Source: HGM13634 sp045537285 (GTDB lineage: Bacteria; Bacillota; Clostridia; TANB77; CAG-508). From it: a DNA stretch of 5,924 bases. This document shows positions 4,222 to 5,924 of the stretch, in pieces; the first letter of the stretch is position 1, and every line of letters starts with the position of its first letter. The stretch is taken from the NCBI GenBank assembly GCA_045537285.1, contig JAZSPC010000013.1, positions 1-5,924 of the forward strand, written 5' to 3'. Under the pieces are notes generated by a model. It did not search any database and had not been told where the DNA came from. It saw nothing but the letters and a program-made list of their open reading frames with translations. A program made the translations under genes and the position numbers.

Positions 4222-4243
4222 AATTATTTTTAATAAATATGTT
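4216..4243 (+). promoter_or_regulatory. Possible promoter of the DUF2726 gene
   Basis: TCGACA (4216-4221) and TATGTT (4238-4243) with a 16-nt spacer lie about 27 nt upstream of the ATG at 4270. The boxes are imperfect, and TAAAAT at 4243-4248 is an alternative -10. The -35 lies within the tandem TCGACAA repeat, suggesting regulated expression. Confidence 0.4.
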
Positions 4244-4269
4244 AAAATTTAATAAAGAAGGTGATACAA

Positions 4270-4788
4270 ATGAAAGAACTAGCTGTAATAATATATATAA
4301 TTTTAATATACAAATTAGTAAAAAGCATTAGGAAAAATAAACAAATATACCAGGTACAAATAAAAACATTTGATTATAATACATTGTATAAACCAAAAGA
4401 ATGTATAATAACAAAAACAGAATTAAAATTTTATAAAATATTATTAGAAATATCAAAAGAACTTGATTTGATATTATTTAGCCAAGTAGCTTTATATAGT
4501 ATTATTGGAACAAAATACAATGATAAAGAATCATTTTATAAAATTTGTAGCAAATCAATTGATTTTGTTTTAGTAAATAAAGATAATTGTAAGATAGTAA
4601 CTGCAATTGAGCTGGACGATTATACTCATATGTTATATGAAAGACAAGAAAGAGATATTTTTATAAATAAAATATTTAGAGATTTAGATATATCATTATT
4701 AAGATTTAATGTAGAGCCAGAATATAATAAAGAAAAAATAAAAAATAAAATTGAAGAATGTATTAAAGAAAAGAGTGTTTATAAATAA
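4270..4788 (+). CDS. Membrane-anchored DUF2726 (restriction-endonuclease-fold) protein
   Basis: The only plus-strand gene, 172 aa. The ATG at 4270 is preferred because AAGGTG (4258-4263) lies 6 nt upstream; a GTG at 4261 lies within that site. An N-terminal hydrophobic helix (residues about 4-15) and a basic stretch anchor it facing the cytoplasm. The rest matches the DUF2726 plan: 'LTxxE-x-FY' near 48-55, 'FSQVALYSII' at 70-79, 'SIDFVLV' with Asp98, 'AIELDD' with Glu114 and Asp116, His120, 'ERQERD' ending at Asp129, and 'ISLLRF' at 141-146. Asp98 and ExD fit a PD-(D/E)XK-type active site. DUF2726 function is poorly known; nucleic acid cleavage is inferred. Its opposite strand and own promoter mark it as cargo, perhaps for exclusion of other phages or plasmids. 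It converges on rep and overlaps its end by 10 bp. Confidence 0.82.
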   Translation: MKELAVIIYIILIYKLVKSIRKNKQIYQVQIKTFDYNTLYKPKECIITKTELKFYKILLEISKELDLILFSQVALYSIIGTKYNDKESFYKICSKSIDFVLVNKDNCKIVTAIELDDYTHMLYERQERDIFINKIFRDLDISLLRFNVEPEYNKEKIKNKIEECIKEKSVYK

Positions 4789-4796
4789 CACTCTTT
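4770..4796. terminator. Bidirectional terminator shared by rep and the DUF2726 gene
   Basis: A perfect 10-bp palindrome AAAGAGTGTT (4770-4779) / AACACTCTTT (4787-4796) with a 7-nt loop. Both converging genes end inside it: the rep TAA at 4781-4779 and the plus-strand TAA at 4786-4788. U-rich ends (CTCTTTTCTTT on the minus strand, CTCTTT on the plus) allow termination both ways. Confidence 0.75.
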
Positions 4797-5231
4797 AAAT
4801 ATTGATTTTATACACTGCTGGAAAACTTGTGTACAATATTTATTTTCCAGATTTATTTTATAATTTCCTTCTAATAGTTTTTTAACCTTTTCTTTATATA
4901 CCCTACTTAAATCATTTAAGTTAAAACCACTCTGCACTGCATAAAGAATAGCAAGTAATGTTCTATCTTCATAATCTTTAAATGTATATAAGTAATTATT
5001 TAGGTATAAATCGGGCAATTTTACATCATAGGCATAAAATAATATATCTTTTATATTTAAATCGATTTTAGACGTAATTTCGACACGAGTTAGGTCATAA
5101 TCTAAACCGCTCTCTATCTTTTTATTATATATTTTAATTCTATTGTTAGTTCTTCCCATATAATAAGTCTTATTATCATATCCAGCACTAAACATTCTAA
5201 AATCTTTTTTGCGCTCTTTGTCAAGACCGGC
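4779..5231 (-). CDS. Rep_trans-type replication initiator, C-terminal part (+1 frame)
   Basis: Contains the nicking half of a Rep_trans-type rolling-circle initiator: after a basic linker (GLDKERKKDFR) come 'KTYYMGR', 'RIKIYNKKIE' and 'DLTRVEI', the tyrosine, basic and acidic motifs of the family, then a helical C-terminus ending KSIFKECYL. An internal ATG at 5195 is open but has no good ribosome site and would drop the basic linker, so separate translation is unlikely. The frame is +1 to the N-terminal half; removing one T at 5234-5232 joins the halves as NILDIAGLDKERK and gives a protein of about 291 aa, a normal length. The essential motifs are split between frames, so either a +1 shift occurs or this copy is defective. 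Confidence 0.75.
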   Translation of the reverse strand, partial: AGLDKERKKDFRMFSAGYDNKTYYMGRTNNRIKIYNKKIESGLDYDLTRVEITSKIDLNIKDILFYAYDVKLPDLYLNNYLYTFKDYEDRTLLAILYAVQSGFNLNDLSRVYKEKVKKLLEGNYKINLENKYCTQVFQQCIKSIFKECYL

Positions 5232-5655
5232 AAATATCGAGAATGTTAACTTTTACATCCATAGCCATATCAATACTTTTTATAGTCCAATTTGTACTTA
5301 AATGTAAAATATATTTCAGTAGTCCTTTAATCTCTACTTTATTAGGGTTAAATTCTACTGTAAAATTATATGCCCTTCTTTCATTTTGCATACTTGAACT
5401 TGCGTTTGTAAGTTCACTATTATGTATAAAACCAAACCAATAACTAGAATTTTCATTTAGTTCTATAACATAGTTATATTTAAAATTAGAAATTCCTGTA
5501 CTTTGGTAATTTTCACGTACAATATCTTTGTATACTGTATTTATCATAAATTCGAGTTTACTAAACTCAAAAGAAGTTAAGTTAGTTCTTAATCTTAACA
5601 TATCAACAGTATAGTTAATATTGTCTGCTGATATCAAATTAAAATCTGCATACAT
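5221..5655 (-). CDS. Rep_trans-type replication initiator, N-terminal part
   Basis: The ATG at 5655 is chosen because AAGGAG (5669-5664) lies 8 nt upstream; an earlier TTG (5679) overlaps that region. The 144-aa product begins MYADFNLISADNINYTVD, has 'DMLRLRTNL', 'SYWFGFIHNSE', 'FTVEFNPNK' and the conserved 'IKSIDMAMDV' that matches the D-x-A-x-D motif of Rep_trans initiators, where the acidic residues bind the metal used for nicking. It ends prematurely at UGA followed by C (5223-5221) right after this motif; the rest of the protein continues in the +1 frame. It would act at the origin to start rolling-circle synthesis of viral strands. It is the first gene after the rep promoter and the 5721-5748 hairpin. 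Confidence 0.8.
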   Translation of the reverse strand: MYADFNLISADNINYTVDMLRLRTNLTSFEFSKLEFMINTVYKDIVRENYQSTGISNFKYNYVIELNENSSYWFGFIHNSELTNASSSMQNERRAYNFTVEFNPNKVEIKGLLKYILHLSTNWTIKSIDMAMDVKVNILDICRS

Positions 5656-5706
5656 TTTGAGCTCTCCTTTCGTTGCCAAAATGTTGTTGTGTAATTATAA
5701 AATTGC

Positions 5707-5735
5707 ATTATAATACATCTAATTCGCCTTGTTAG
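5707..5735 (-). promoter_or_regulatory. Probable rep promoter
   Basis: On the minus strand CTAACA (5735-5730) and a perfect TATAAT (5712-5707) are separated by 17 nt, about 50 nt upstream of the rep ATG. The -35 box lies in the loop of the 5721-5748 inverted repeat, so that repeat could act as an operator. A second TATAAT at 5699-5694 lacks a good -35. Confidence 0.55.
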
Positions 5736-5748
5736 ATATAGGCGAATT
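5721..5748. promoter_or_regulatory. Inverted repeat AATTCGCC...GGCGAATT upstream of rep
   Basis: A perfect 8-bp inverted repeat (5721-5728 and 5741-5748) around a 12-nt centre, in an AT-rich gap and immediately after the stop of the 58-aa gene. Possible roles are a terminator for that gene (weak U tract), an operator over the rep -35, or the double-strand origin recognised by Rep. Sequence alone does not decide. Confidence 0.5.
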
Positions 5749-5924
5749 TTAAACAATTACAATATCTTCAATTTCTTTTACTATAATTTCTTTATTTTTT
5801 AATTGAATTCTTACTTTAAAAGTTAAGGTATCTGTACAGTCTAATCCTGTATAAATATCTATAACTTTTCCTTTATATTTTCCATCTTGTGTAGATACAA
5901 TATCTCCTAATCTAATTCCTCTCA
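5749..5924 (-). CDS. 58-aa small protein, second copy view (complete except first base of ATG)
   Basis: Same gene as at 1-142, seen through the circular overlap. Only the first base of the ATG (equivalent to 5925) is missing here. The stop is TAA at 5751-5749. The C-terminal half is alternating charged and beta-branched (KNKEIIVKEIEDIVIV), consistent with a small all-beta fold. It ends 93 nt upstream of the rep start codon, next to a hairpin at 5721-5748 and the probable rep promoter. Function unknown. Confidence 0.75.
   Translation of the reverse strand, partial: RGIRLGDIVSTQDGKYKGKVIDIYTGLDCTDTLTFKVRIQLKNKEIIVKEIEDIVIV
5784..5924. repeat. Terminal direct repeat, copy 2 (circular overlap)
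   Basis: Exact second copy of bases 1-141. Position 5784 corresponds to position 1. It supplies the upstream context that lets the gene cut by the window edge be read complete. Confidence 0.95.

Noticed and set aside
5243..5443. Open plus-strand frame of 66 codons
   Set aside because: It is antisense to the conserved N-terminal half of Rep, with no ribosome site or promoter; its hydrophobicity reflects the opposite strand.
1..5924. Alternative genetic code with TGA as tryptophan, as in Spiroplasma phages
   Set aside because: Trp is encoded by TGG in the clear genes, and reading through the UGA stops of the rep half and the extension does not restore the missing domains; a frame change does.
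1..5924. tRNA, rRNA, CRISPR array or insertion sequence
   Set aside because: No cloverleaf, spaced repeat array, transposase frame or insertion sequence ends were seen on either strand.

Overview
The window looks like the complete circular genome of a small filamentous (inovirus-type) bacteriophage or its replicative form, from a low-GC Gram-positive (Firmicutes-like) host. Bases 1-141 reappear exactly as 5784-5924, so the molecule is a circle of about 5,783 nt that was opened arbitrarily inside a small gene. Supporting signs are: a Zot/pI-type assembly ATPase; a Rep_trans-type rolling-circle initiator; a 48-residue major coat protein with acidic N-terminus, hydrophobic centre and basic C-terminus; tiny membrane proteins; strong AGGAG ribosome sites; very AT-rich DNA; and no recognisable secretin gene, as expected without an outer membrane. 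The name-level calls rest on motif recognition, because no search could be run.

Almost everything is encoded on the minus strand, in the usual inovirus order. Reading that strand: replication initiator (5655 to 4779, in two frames); accessory gene (4140-3850); promoter and a hairpin-rich leader; putative ssDNA-binding protein (3612-3349); 48-aa minor protein (3347-3201); major coat protein (3179-3033); terminator; pIII-like secreted protein (2969-2322) with an extension in another frame (to 1945, then 1788); pVI-like membrane protein (1782-1525); hairpin; two overlapping micro-proteins (1446-1312 and 1327-1229); Zot-like ATPase (1229-372); structured intergenic region (371-143); and a 58-aa protein (142 across the join to 5749). 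The one plus-strand gene (4270-4788) is a membrane-anchored DUF2726 nuclease-fold protein convergent with rep, a probable cargo or defence/exclusion gene.

The most striking feature is the pIII-like gene. Its zero frame carries a signal peptide and ectodomain and ends in a tail that closely resembles the phage's own major coat protein. At a run of eight U (2503-2496) there is a U UUU UUU slippery heptamer, a 6-nt spacer and a 7-bp stem-loop. The -1 frame is open from about 10 nt before the slip point and encodes a Gly/Thr/Asp/Glu-rich linker followed by amphipathic NPxxENF repeats. About 170 nt are therefore read in two frames that both look real. This suggests a programmed -1 frameshift producing a short coat-anchored form and a long form from one N-terminal domain. 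Two more frame breaks, both requiring +1, occur near the end of the extension (U5 at 1962-1958) and in the middle of Rep (around 5234-5221). They may be recoding sites, mutations or assembly artefacts.
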